Positions 46,635-55,161 of a stretch of DNA of 64,000 bases are shown here, piece after piece. Position numbers and translations under genes: made by a program. Each line of letters opens with the position of its first letter. The first letter of the stretch is position 1. Below the pieces are notes generated by a model, which had not been told where the DNA came from, did not search any database, and was given only the letters and a program-made list of their open reading frames with translations. Source of the stretch: Palsa-1150 sp964531095 (GTDB lineage: Bacteria; Myxococcota_A; Polyangia; Polyangiales; Polyangiaceae); the NCBI GenBank assembly GCA_964531095.1, contig CAZHED010000007.1, forward strand, positions 113,181 to 177,180, given 5' to 3'.

Positions 46635-47906
46635 TCACCTTGAACGAGTGACCTCGGAGCCTGGCTCGATGCGCGGCTTGAGCAAGCTCGGCGCCGGGTC
46701 GACGACGAGCACGTCTCCGCGCCCGATCTCTGCCCAAGGGGCATTGCCATCCGACGCGCTGCGGTCGAGCCGCGTCGCCCGAACGCGCGCGGCCACGGAC
46801 GTGCCAGCGCCCGCCGCCGAGAGCTCGCCACAGACGAACGCCTCGCGCTTGCCCTTGGTGCGGATCAGCTCGGACACGACGCGCAGGCGCGCGGCGCCGG
46901 GCGCGGAGGGAAACGAGTCGGCGAGGCGCAGAGCGTCCTTGCGCAACACGAGATAGCTGAACGTCAGCCCCTCGCGTCGGAGACCAGCGGCCCGCGCGAT
47001 CGGGACGACCCAGCCCGGCAGGTCCACGGCGAGGTCCTCGTGACACCAGTCCGTTTCGCGAGCGAGAGCAGGGCACGGCCCGCCGTGCATGCAGGGCGCG
47101 AACACGGTCGCGCCGCGGGAGGCCAGCACGTCGCGGACGCGGTGCAGGTGACGCGTTCGATCGCGCAGCGCCGGCTCGATGAGGACGAGCGAGCCGTGGT
47201 CCTTGGTGAGGTGCTCGAGAAGGCCGTGCAAGAGTGCCGCATGACGGTCGACGCGCGCATCGGCCGGGGCACCCACGTCCAACTCGCTGAGCAGGTGACC
47301 GGCGAGCACCACGTCGAACCGACCGAGGCCGTCGAAGGCGCCGGCGGCCCCGATGGGGCGTGCGACCGGCGTGACGCGCAGCTCAACGGCGCCGCGCCCG
47401 GCGGCCCGGCGTCCTCGCAGCACCTCGTCGGCGAGTTCGAGCGCCTGGACGTCGGGCTCCACCCAGGTCGCCTCGACGACGCGGGGACCAGACTCCGCAT
47501 GCGCCGGCACGGTTCCCGTGCCCCGGTCCGCCGCCTCGAGCGCCCGGACCAGCCCCCAGGTCGTGGCACCCAGCCCGGCCCCGACGTCAAGCACGCGCAA
47601 TGGGGCGCTGCCAAGACGAAGGGCTCCCGTGGCCACCAGCTCGCGCGCTGCGGCCGCACCCTTCGGCACGTCTCGAGCAAACCCGAAGCCCAGGCGAGCG
47701 GCACCGGCATCGCTCGCGACCGCGCGCGCGACGGACGCGTCGTTGTACGCCGCCGAGAGGTCGGCCACTCGCGAGGCGAGCCTGGCCACGTCGCGGCTGG
47801 TCGGCCAGCCTCGCCGGCGAGCGACTGCGTCCAGCGTCTCGCGCCAGTCGTCCTCGAGTGGGCGCACGAGCGCCAAGCCCAGCATGCACCGTAGAATCGC
47901 CCCCAT
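46635..47906 (-). CDS. Rsm22-family small-subunit rRNA methyltransferase-like protein
   Basis: 423 residues. Class I SAM-binding motif VLDVGAGLGATTWG near residue 103, then a Cys cluster of the Rsm22 type, CMHGGPCP followed by DWCHED. These Cys probably bind an iron-sulfur cluster. Rsm22 acts in mitochondrial small-subunit assembly; bacterial homologues are uncommon and little studied. ATG 47906 shares two bases with the ATG of the divergent NUDIX gene (CATG), so the 5' leaders of both genes lie in the other coding region. The MLGLALV codon at 47885 is an alternative start. Confidence 0.85.
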   Translation of the reverse strand: MGAILRCMLGLALVRPLEDDWRETLDAVARRRGWPTSRDVARLASRVADLSAAYNDASVARAVASDAGAARLGFGFARDVPKGAAAARELVATGALRLGSAPLRVLDVGAGLGATTWGLVRALEAADRGTGTVPAHAESGPRVVEATWVEPDVQALELADEVLRGRRAAGRGAVELRVTPVARPIGAAGAFDGLGRFDVVLAGHLLSELDVGAPADARVDRHAALLHGLLEHLTKDHGSLVLIEPALRDRTRHLHRVRDVLASRGATVFAPCMHGGPCPALARETDWCHEDLAVDLPGWVVPIARAAGLRREGLTFSYLVLRKDALRLADSFPSAPGAARLRVVSELIRTKGKREAFVCGELSAAGAGTSVAARVRATRLDRSASDGNAPWAEIGRGDVLVVDPAPSLLKPRIEPGSEVTRSR

Positions 47907-48351
47907 GCCGTCCTCGCCGCAAGCCGAGCCAATCCCCGTCCTCGCGGTCGGAGCGGTCGTCGTGGACCGAGTCGGGCGCGTTCTGCTCGTTCGACGCGCG
48001 CGGGCGCCGAACGCGGGGGCGTGGACCCTGCCGGGCGGACGCGTCGAGGAGAGCGAGTCGCTCGAGCACGCGATCGTCCGAGAGGTTCGCGAAGAGACCT
48101 CGCTCGCCACCCGTGTCGTGTGCCCGCTCGGCGTCGTCCTGATCGCTCCCGAAGGGTTCGCATTCGCGATCCACGAGCACCTCCTCGTGCCCGAGGACGA
48201 AGGCGATCGTCCGATCGTCGCCGGGGACGACGCGGCGGACGCGCGCTGGGCCACGCGCGATGCGCTCGGCGGGCTCGGCGTCGGCGCCGAGGCCATCGAC
48301 GTGATCGACCGGGGCCTCCAGGAAGCGCGGCGGCAGGGATTGGCGCGGTGA
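47905..48351 (+). CDS. NUDIX hydrolase
   Basis: 148 residues. NUDIX box G-x5-E-x7-REV-x-EE appears as GGRVEESESLEHAIVREVREE near residues 45-65, with the catalytic Glu residues present. It hydrolyses a nucleoside diphosphate linked to another moiety, substrate unknown. The start codon overlaps that of the divergent Rsm22 gene. The next gene, a lipoprotein, is 48 bp downstream. Confidence 0.85.
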   Translation: MPSSPQAEPIPVLAVGAVVVDRVGRVLLVRRARAPNAGAWTLPGGRVEESESLEHAIVREVREETSLATRVVCPLGVVLIAPEGFAFAIHEHLLVPEDEGDRPIVAGDDAADARWATRDALGGLGVGAEAIDVIDRGLQEARRQGLAR

Positions 48352-48399
48352 GGGGTTGTGCCCTGGGCCTTCCGCGCTTACGTAGCCGTGGCGCTCCCG

Positions 48400-49296
48400 A
48401 TGCAACGACTCCCGCGTCCGACGAGACTGCTCGCCCTCGGCATCCCGACTCTCGCTGCGTGCGGATGCGCGGGTACTGCGCCGCCGCCCTCGTCTCCGCC
48501 GACGGCCGACGCAGCCCTGGTCCGCATGCACGCCACATTCGCGTGCGGCAACGGCATTCAGGGCAACGCGAAGTTCGACCTCTTCGGCGAGCACGGGCGC
48601 GGGCGCGGCGACGTCATGCTCTTCGCGGAACGACCCGCGCTCATCCGCCTGGACATCGTCAGCCCCTTCGGCGTCTCCCTGGCGACCTTGACGGCCGACG
48701 GATCGCGGTTCGCCCTCGCCGACCTGCGCGACAAGCACTTTTACGTCGGCCCGGCCAGCGCCTGCAACATCGCCCGGCTGACGGCGGTGCCGGTGCCGGG
48801 GCACGTGCTCGTCGATCTGCTCCGCGGCGAGGCGCCGGTCTTGCGCCACGACCCGCAGGCGGCGACCATCGCCTGGAGCCCGCAGGGGTACTGGGTGCTC
48901 TTCATCCCGAGCTCCAGCGAAGCGCGCGAAGAGGTTCATCTGGCGCCGCGCCCCGACGACTGGACCAAGCCGTGGGACCAGCAGCGGATGCGGGTGCTCG
49001 ACGTGCGCGTCGAACAACAGCAGTACGTGCTTTACCACGCGGAGCTCAGCGACCACGCCACGGCGCCGACGGCCGGCCCCCGGGAGGATCCCGACGGCTT
49101 AGCACCGCCCGTGCCGCCGAGCGGTCCCCCGTGCGACGCCGAGATCCCGAGGAAGATCCGTATGGAAGTGCCGGACCCGGAGGCCGACGTGCGCTTCCAG
49201 TACCAGCAGCTGTCGTGGAATCCTCCGCTGCCCGAGGGAACGTTCGAGCAACCCGCGCCGCCGGGGATGCGCCCGGAGCAGGTCAACTGCGAGTAG
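48400..49296 (+). CDS. Hypothetical outer-membrane-type lipoprotein
   Basis: 298 residues. Signal sequence with LAACGCAG lipobox. The mature part has LolB/DUF4292-like features: a beta-rich domain with LIRLDIVSPFGVSLATLTADGSRFALAD resembling the outer-membrane lipoprotein fold that binds acyl chains. A Pro-rich stretch near 235 separates a C-terminal part (MEVPDPEADVRFQYQQLSW). A GTG at 48358 would extend the N-terminus; ATG 48400 gives a good signal sequence and was chosen. Confidence 0.75.
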   Translation: MQRLPRPTRLLALGIPTLAACGCAGTAPPPSSPPTADAALVRMHATFACGNGIQGNAKFDLFGEHGRGRGDVMLFAERPALIRLDIVSPFGVSLATLTADGSRFALADLRDKHFYVGPASACNIARLTAVPVPGHVLVDLLRGEAPVLRHDPQAATIAWSPQGYWVLFIPSSSEAREEVHLAPRPDDWTKPWDQQRMRVLDVRVEQQQYVLYHAELSDHATAPTAGPREDPDGLAPPVPPSGPPCDAEIPRKIRMEVPDPEADVRFQYQQLSWNPPLPEGTFEQPAPPGMRPEQVNCE

Positions 49297-49333
49297 TCCA
49301 TCGATCACTGGAGTCGATGCACGTGAGAGAACA

Positions 49334-50089
49334 TCACCGCCGCGAGTCAAGCGGGTGGAGATTCAAGGTACTCGTCCCGAGCGCGCTTCGGATTGCGCCT
49401 GGCGCGTCGGTGATGATCGACGCGGCGCCGCGATCGACGAGGTGGACGGCCTCGGCCTCATCGTTGACCGTCCACACGCCGAGACGCAAACCCCGCCGCG
49501 CGTGACGCGCCATCGTGTCCGGCTGCGCCTGGGTACGCTCGATGTGCAGCCAGCGCACGAGGGGGGGCCGGGCCACTTGCTGAAGCGCGTCGGCCCAGAG
49601 CGGCTGGCCCGGCCGGACAAGCAGTGCACGCGGGATCGCCGGCGCCTCGAGCGCGGCAAGCGCGAGGAGCAGCGGATCGAACGACGAGAGAAGCACGTCG
49701 GCGCCCGTGGCCCGCACGGCCCCCACGGTCGCGCGAGAGAGAGCCGCGGCGTGCGTGACGTCGTGCTTCATCTCGACATTGACGCCGACGCGTCGAGAGA
49801 CCGCCCACCCGAGCACCTCTGGAAGCGTTGGCACGCCCAACGTGCGTAGCTCGTCGAGGCCCACGTCGCGCACACGCCGGACGTCGTGCCCCTCGGTCGC
49901 CCTCGAGAGGGTCGCGTCGTGAAAGACCACCACCGCATTGCCCGCGCACGTGCGCACGTCGAGCTCCACCGCCGACGCGCCCTGTCGAGCGGCCTGGTCG
50001 AACGCGGCCATCGTGTTCTCCGGCGGCCACCCGTCGCCTCGCCCACCCCGGTGCCCGACGACGATCCCGGTCGCCGCCCAAACGCTCAC
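49334..50089 (-). CDS. Glycerophosphodiester phosphodiesterase
   Basis: 251 residues, no signal peptide. GHRGGRGDGWPPENTMAAF (catalytic HRG, ENT), VELDVRTCAGNAVVVFHDATLSRATEG (E-x-D, then HD) and the VWTVND end motif match cytoplasmic GDPD such as UgpQ, which cleaves deacylated phospholipids to glycerol-3-phosphate. It overlaps the preceding DHH gene by 4 nt. Confidence 0.9.
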   Translation of the reverse strand: MSVWAATGIVVGHRGGRGDGWPPENTMAAFDQAARQGASAVELDVRTCAGNAVVVFHDATLSRATEGHDVRRVRDVGLDELRTLGVPTLPEVLGWAVSRRVGVNVEMKHDVTHAAALSRATVGAVRATGADVLLSSFDPLLLALAALEAPAIPRALLVRPGQPLWADALQQVARPPLVRWLHIERTQAQPDTMARHARRGLRLGVWTVNDEAEAVHLVDRGAASIITDAPGAIRSALGTSTLNLHPLDSRR

Positions 50090-51084
50090 GCCGCGAGCTC
50101 GAGCGCGATCGAGCTCGCCAGCGCCTTGGCCTCCTCGAGCTTATCGGCCGCGAGCGAGATCGCGCCCACGACTGGGTGCCCGCCGCCGCCGTAGCGCTCG
50201 CAGATCGCGGCGATGTTGTGCCGGCGGGTGATGTTCGACCAAGGATTGTAGCCGATGCTTATCTTGCACTTGCTTTTCGAGCGGCTGAGGAGCACCGAGT
50301 ACGCGCTCTTGGGGAAAAGCGCGTACGTCACGAATTTGCCCGCGACCTCGATGATCTCGTCGCTCAGATCGACCAGCACGACCGGCCCCATCGGCTTCGC
50401 GTGCTCTGCCACGAGCTTGACGAAGCCCTCGTGCGCACGCCGCAGCGGCTCGTACGCCTGAACGACCTCCGCCGTGCGCGCCACCTCCGAGAGTGGATGC
50501 TCGAGCAGACGAGGGACCATCTTCGCGAGGAACGAGTCGTCGCCGAGGTGCTCGACCACCGTCATCAGCTGGAGCTCGGGCTCGGTCCGATCGACGGCCA
50601 TCTTGGCGTCGTGAAAGCCGGCGCTGTCGATGATGTCGGCCCAGCGCACGAGCTCCTCGGTGGGGGCGAGATCCAGACCGAATCGCTCGCGCCCGACGTC
50701 GGCGATGAGCTTGGTGGCGCTGCTGTAGGCGCCATCGTGGAACATGCGCCGCTCGCCGTGGATCGTGCCTTCCGCCGCCGCGCGCTCGTAGAACGCGCGG
50801 TCGTCGGGTGAGGCGAAAGCGCTGACGTGATGGTCGAAGTACCAGCTCAGCGCGGGCACGGCGGCGAAGCGAAAGTCGAGGATCGCGTTCACGTCGCCGG
50901 TGAGCACCTTCGGGTCGACGCCGTTCAGGCCGGGGCCGTAGCCTGCGCCGTGGTAGGTGAACGAGGCCCCGTCATCCGGGAAGCGATGCCGGTAAAGACG
51001 CGTGAACATCACGGCGGAGCAGAGGCCATCGAAGCAGTGGCCGTGGGTGGCGACGACGACACGGGGAGGACGACTGGTAGTCAC
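50086..51084 (-). CDS. DHH-family phosphoesterase
   Basis: 332 residues. HGHCFDGLCSAVMF near residue 15 has the D-x-D-like metal site in variant form (FDGL), FDHH near 83 is the DHH signature, and IGYNPWSNITRRHNIAAICERYGGGGHPVVGAISL near the end is the DHHA1-like substrate-binding part, including GGGGHP. Related proteins are oligoribonucleases or pAp-phosphatases; which one cannot be told. It precedes the GDPD gene in the operon. Confidence 0.85.
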   Translation of the reverse strand: MTTSRPPRVVVATHGHCFDGLCSAVMFTRLYRHRFPDDGASFTYHGAGYGPGLNGVDPKVLTGDVNAILDFRFAAVPALSWYFDHHVSAFASPDDRAFYERAAAEGTIHGERRMFHDGAYSSATKLIADVGRERFGLDLAPTEELVRWADIIDSAGFHDAKMAVDRTEPELQLMTVVEHLGDDSFLAKMVPRLLEHPLSEVARTAEVVQAYEPLRRAHEGFVKLVAEHAKPMGPVVLVDLSDEIIEVAGKFVTYALFPKSAYSVLLSRSKSKCKISIGYNPWSNITRRHNIAAICERYGGGGHPVVGAISLAADKLEEAKALASSIALELAA

Positions 51085-51115
51085 GTGTGCGGCTTAGCAC
51101 GAGAAGGGGCGCAGA

Positions 51116-51484
51116 ATGAGGGTCCATCACGTCGCGATGCGTTCGGCCGACCTCGAGCGGTTGGAGGCCTTCTACACGGGAATCCTCGGGTTCGCGGTCG
51201 TCGCCGGCCATGGCGCGCCCGACGGGAGCGTCTGGCTGGATGCGGGGGCCGCGGTGCTCATGCTGGAGCGAGCGGACGAAGGGGAGCCAGGGGTCATGCC
51301 GGGCACGATGGACCTCGTGGCTTTCGCCATGGGTGCGCAGACCAAGGAGGCATGGCGGCAGCGCCTCGCGCGGGGAGGGATACGCGTCGAAGCGGAGACC
51401 GCTTACACCCTTTACTTCCGCGATCCGGACGGCCGGCGCGTCGCGGTCAGTGATTATCCGCTGCCGCTGGCGCCGCGCGGGTGA
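51116..51484 (+). CDS. VOC-family (glyoxalase-like) protein
   Basis: 122 residues, one vicinal-oxygen-chelate module pair. VHHVAMRSADLERLEAFYTGILGF at residues 2-25 has the N-terminal His, and a FRDPDGRRVAVSDYPL-type end has the metal Asp/Glu neighbourhood. Substrate unknown. It is divergent from the DHH gene, 31 bp between starts. Confidence 0.85.
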   Translation: MRVHHVAMRSADLERLEAFYTGILGFAVVAGHGAPDGSVWLDAGAAVLMLERADEGEPGVMPGTMDLVAFAMGAQTKEAWRQRLARGGIRVEAETAYTLYFRDPDGRRVAVSDYPLPLAPRG

Positions 51485-51723
51485 TCGTCCCCCAGGATCG
51501 CGCACGTGAACGGCCGCTGACCGAAACCACGAGCGCGGACCAGGCCCGTGCCTTCATCGCGCGGCGGGTCCGGCAGCACGCGCCGTCCGGGCACGCGAGA
51601 ATTGAACCGTGCAACGGGAACGTACGGATCCAATCGAGCGGCGCAGGGGTCGTCACCAAGCTCCGCGATCGACGATCAGGTCGAAGGACGCTCATCCTGC
51701 GCTACGGTGTGAAGAGACGCGAG
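51485..51723. other. Intergenic region before the CAP lipoprotein
   Basis: Nothing recognised. The frame of the next gene is open through it (from GTG 51481), but the stretch has no domain and the real start with a signal peptide is at 51724. Confidence 0.6.
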
Positions 51724-52560
51724 ATGACAGGGCGCACCTTTCTCGTCGCGATCGGGCTGATGCTCGCCGCCGGCTGCAGCGCGCCGGACGGCCCCGGCCC
51801 ATCGTTCGGCGAGTCGACCGACGCGTCATCACCGGAGAGCGACGCGGACCATTCGACAGACGCTCGGTCGATGAAACCAAGCGCCGACGCAGCGGACATC
51901 GGCGCTCCGCTCGTCGACGCGCGTGGGGACCAAGTCGTCGATTCCAGTGACGCGGGCGCCGCTAGCCACACGAGCGACGCGAGCGACGCGAGCGACGCGA
52001 ACGCGGCGGACACCGGGGACGGGAGAGACGCAGTCGCAGGCGATCCGGAAAGCGGCCGTCTCGCGGGGATCACCGCCGCGCACAACGCGGTGCGAGCCGC
52101 GGTGAACACGACACCCCCGCTGCCGCTCCTCGTCTGGTCTCCCACCATCGCGGATTACGCGCAGCAGTGGGCCACAACTCTGGCCACAAGCATGTGCGCA
52201 CAGCCCCAGCATCGCTCGGGCGCCGAGCTGGCGGCCAAAGACTACGGCGAAAATCTGGCGGTCTTCGGCTCGGGCGGCCGGCTCCAGTCGGCGAGCACCG
52301 CACAGCAAGCCGTGAACGCGTGGGCCGCCGAGGAGGCCTGCTGGACGTTCGGGACGATCCAGGGCACCGAGAAGTGCGACATCGCGTGTTACACGAACCT
52401 CAATAGCGATGGCTGCGGTCATTACACCCAGGTCGTGTGGCGCACGAGCACGCAGCTCGGGTGCGGCGTCGCGAGCTGCAAGAACGGCACGACCTCGGAA
52501 GACATCTGGATCTGCAACTACGCACCGGCGGGCAACTTCATCGGGCGCGCGCCCTATTGA
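51724..52560 (+). CDS. CAP/SCP-domain lipoprotein
   Basis: 278 residues. Signal sequence with perfect lipobox LAAGC near residue 18, then a stalk with HTSDASDASDANAAD repeats and then a CAP domain (about 120-278) with AHNAVR, YGENLAVFGSG, GHYTQVVWRTSTQLGCGVASC and ICNYAPAGNF. Like eukaryotic PR-1 proteins it has His/Glu residues for a metal site and paired Cys. These proteins act at the cell surface; substrate unknown. Its stop overlaps the end of hutU by 7 nt on the other strand. Confidence 0.88.
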   Translation: MTGRTFLVAIGLMLAAGCSAPDGPGPSFGESTDASSPESDADHSTDARSMKPSADAADIGAPLVDARGDQVVDSSDAGAASHTSDASDASDANAADTGDGRDAVAGDPESGRLAGITAAHNAVRAAVNTTPPLPLLVWSPTIADYAQQWATTLATSMCAQPQHRSGAELAAKDYGENLAVFGSGGRLQSASTAQQAVNAWAAEEACWTFGTIQGTEKCDIACYTNLNSDGCGHYTQVVWRTSTQLGCGVASCKNGTTSEDIWICNYAPAGNFIGRAPY

Positions 52561-54230
52561 CGCGTTCCGCCGCTCCGATGCGGAATGTGAACCCCGTGGG
52601 TCTCGGCGAACGCGATCGCCGCGTCGTAGCCGGCGTCCGCGTGCCGCACGATGCCCATGCCGGGATCGGTCGTGAGAACACGCTCGATGCGCCGCCCGGC
52701 TTCCGCCGTACCGTCCGCGACCACGACCATCCCCGCGTGCAGGCTCATCCCGATCCCGACGCCGCCGCCGTGATGGAAGCTCACCCAGCTCGCGCCGGCC
52801 GCGGTGTTCACGAGCGCATTGAGCAGGGCAAAGTCGGCAATCGCGTCCGAGCCGTCTTTCATTCCTTCGGTCTCGCGATGGGGAGAAGCGACGCTTCCGC
52901 TGTCGAGGTGGTCCCGCCCGATGACGATCGGGGCCCTGACCTTCCCCGTGGCCACGAGACGATTGAACGCGGCGCCCACTTTCGCGCGGTCGCCGTACCC
53001 GAGCCAGCAGATGCGGGCCGGCAGCCCCTGGAACTTCACCCGTTCGCGCGCCATGACGATCCACGCGCGAAGATCGGCGTCATCGGGCACGGCCGCGAGC
53101 ACGGCGTCATCGGTCGCCGCGATGTCCGCTGGGTCGCCGCTGAGGGCGACCCACCGAAATGGCCCTTTGCCGACGCAGAAGAGCGGTCGGATGTACGCGG
53201 GGACGAAGCCCGGTATGTCGAACGCGCGCGGACATCCCGCCTCCGCCGCGCACGCGCGGATGTTGTTGCCGTAGTCGAACACTTCGGCCCCGGCGCCTCG
53301 CATCCAGAGCATCGCGCTCACTTCTTCCGCCATGCTCCCCTTGGCCCGCTCGACGTATCCAGCCGGGTCTTCGGCGCGGAGCTCGGCCGCTTCCTCCAGC
53401 GACAGGCCGAGAGGAATGTATCCGTGCAACGGGTCGTGCGCCGCCGTCTGCTCGGTGACCAGGGAGGGCACGACGTTGCGCCGCGCGAGCTCGGGAAAGA
53501 CTTCGGCGGCGTTGGCGCAGAGGGCGATGCTCAACGAACGCCCCTGCTTGCTCGCCGCCTCGAGACGTTCGAGGGCCTGGTCGAGATCGTCGGCTCGCTC
53601 GTCGACGTACCGCGCGGCGATTCGCTTCTCGATGCGCGCCGGATCGACTTCCACGGCGAGACAGCTCATCCCCGCCATCGTCGCCGCGAGCGGCTGCGCA
53701 CCGCCCATTCCGCCCAGGCCGGCGGTGAGCACCCAGAACGGGCCGCCCTGCCCCGTCCTCGCGGCATACGCCCGGCGCGCGGCGACGAACGTCTCGTACG
53801 TCCCCTGCAGGATCCCCTGCGTGCCGATGTAGATCCACGAGCCCGCCGTCATCTGCCCGAACATCGTGAGGCCCATCGCTTCGAGTCGGCGGAACTCGTC
53901 CCACGTCGCCCACTTGGGAACCAGGTTGGCGTTCGCGAGAAGCACGCGCGGCGCATCGGGGTGCGTGCGGAATTTGCCGACGGCCTTTCCCGACTGCACG
54001 AGCAACGTCTCGTCGCCGCCGAGCGCGCGGAGCTCGCGCACGATCACGTCGAAGCAGTCCCAGTTGCGAGCAGCTTTTCCGCTCCCCCCGTAAACGATCA
54101 GCTCCTCTGGGCGCTCGGCGACCTCGGGATCGAGGTTGTTGTGGAGCATGCGCAGAGCGGCCTCTTGAACCCATCCCTTGCAGGAGAGGTCGCCGCCTCG
54201 CGGCGCGCGGACGACGCGAGAAGTGGACAT
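52554..54230 (-). CDS. hutU: Urocanate hydratase
   Basis: 558 residues, NAD-dependent second step of histidine degradation to imidazolone propionate. LVYGGSGKAARNW (here IVYGG), GQMTAGSWIYIGTQGILQGTYETF, GLGGMGGAQPLAATMAG (NAD-binding) and SFHHGGGVGIGMSLHAGMVVVADG are conserved. The ATG at 54230 gives the usual length. The other hut genes (hutH, hutI, hutG) are not adjacent, so the pathway is split in this genome. Confidence 0.93.
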   Translation of the reverse strand: MSTSRVVRAPRGGDLSCKGWVQEAALRMLHNNLDPEVAERPEELIVYGGSGKAARNWDCFDVIVRELRALGGDETLLVQSGKAVGKFRTHPDAPRVLLANANLVPKWATWDEFRRLEAMGLTMFGQMTAGSWIYIGTQGILQGTYETFVAARRAYAARTGQGGPFWVLTAGLGGMGGAQPLAATMAGMSCLAVEVDPARIEKRIAARYVDERADDLDQALERLEAASKQGRSLSIALCANAAEVFPELARRNVVPSLVTEQTAAHDPLHGYIPLGLSLEEAAELRAEDPAGYVERAKGSMAEEVSAMLWMRGAGAEVFDYGNNIRACAAEAGCPRAFDIPGFVPAYIRPLFCVGKGPFRWVALSGDPADIAATDDAVLAAVPDDADLRAWIVMARERVKFQGLPARICWLGYGDRAKVGAAFNRLVATGKVRAPIVIGRDHLDSGSVASPHRETEGMKDGSDAIADFALLNALVNTAAGASWVSFHHGGGVGIGMSLHAGMVVVADGTAEAGRRIERVLTTDPGMGIVRHADAGYDAAIAFAETHGVHIPHRSGGTRQ

Positions 54231-54339
54231 TGGGAAAGCCATAGCAGCCCTTGGGGCGGACGTTCCGTCCGATAGAATGCCGGCCTCGGCGGGGGCCTTC
54301 CGTGGTGTGATTCGGCCGTGGGGGCCCCTCGAGCGAAGC

Positions 54340-54969
54340 ATGCCAATCAAGCCATGGTTTCCCACGTTCATCTACGAGTCCCCCTTGCAGAAGAAGGGCT
54401 CCGACGACTTTGGCCGCGCGCTCCTCGAGGAATGCCGAAAGGTCCGCGAGCAGGACGCCGCCGGGCAGCTCTGGTGCCGGGAGAACTACCCGTCGGGCTA
54501 CACGTCGTACGGAACGCTTCGCACTCTGAACCGGACCTTCTCGGCGTTTCCGACGTTCATCGACCTCGAGCGCAAGATCTGGCCCCACGTAATGCGCTTC
54601 ACACGCCGCCTCGACATGGACCTCCGAGAAGCGACCCTCGCGATGACCGATTGCTGGGTGAACATCATGTCGAAGGACGCCGTTCACCCGCTGCACCTGC
54701 ACCCCGGGGCGGTGGTCAGCGGGACGTACTACGTGCGCACGCCGCCCGGTTGCTCGGTCATCCGATTCGAGGATCCCCGCGCCGAGCGATGCAAAGCGAT
54801 CGCGCCGCCCCGGGTGGCGCAGTGCAGGCTGGAGAACCTCGCGCAAGTCACGTGCGACGCCGAGGCGGGCAAAGTCGTCCTGTTCGAGAGCTGGCTGCGC
54901 CATGAAGTGCCCTCCAATCCCACGTTGGAAGAGCGTGTGAGCGTCAGCTTCAACTACACGTGGATATGA
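54340..54969 (+). CDS. 2-oxoglutarate/Fe(II)-type oxygenase (TIGR02466-like)
   Basis: 209 residues. WVNIMSKDAVHPLHLHPGAVVSGTYYVRTP has the HxHP metal/substrate region, and VVLFESWLRHEVPSNPTLEERVSVSFNYTW carries the third His and the 2-oxoglutarate-binding Arg/Ser. This is the pattern of the TIGR02466 family of 2OG oxygenases; the substrate is unknown. It starts at ATG 54340, divergent from hutU. Confidence 0.8.
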   Translation: MPIKPWFPTFIYESPLQKKGSDDFGRALLEECRKVREQDAAGQLWCRENYPSGYTSYGTLRTLNRTFSAFPTFIDLERKIWPHVMRFTRRLDMDLREATLAMTDCWVNIMSKDAVHPLHLHPGAVVSGTYYVRTPPGCSVIRFEDPRAERCKAIAPPRVAQCRLENLAQVTCDAEAGKVVLFESWLRHEVPSNPTLEERVSVSFNYTWI

Positions 54970-55161
54970 GCATGTGCCATGCTGTGCCGCCCATGACATA
55001 TGCGACGCGCGGGCGTGGGAACCCAGTCACGAAACCCGGCGTTCGCCCTGCGTGGCATGAGCCGTGCTGAGTAGCCGGGCGGGTAGATGGGTCGAGTGGT
55101 CGTGTGCGCACCGATTTCGGTTCCGCGCGCGCACCGCACGTCGCCGAAAGGGAAACCAGTC

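Noticed and set aside
52554..54230. A complete hut operon
   Set aside because: Only hutU is present; neighbours are a CAP lipoprotein and a 2OG oxygenase.
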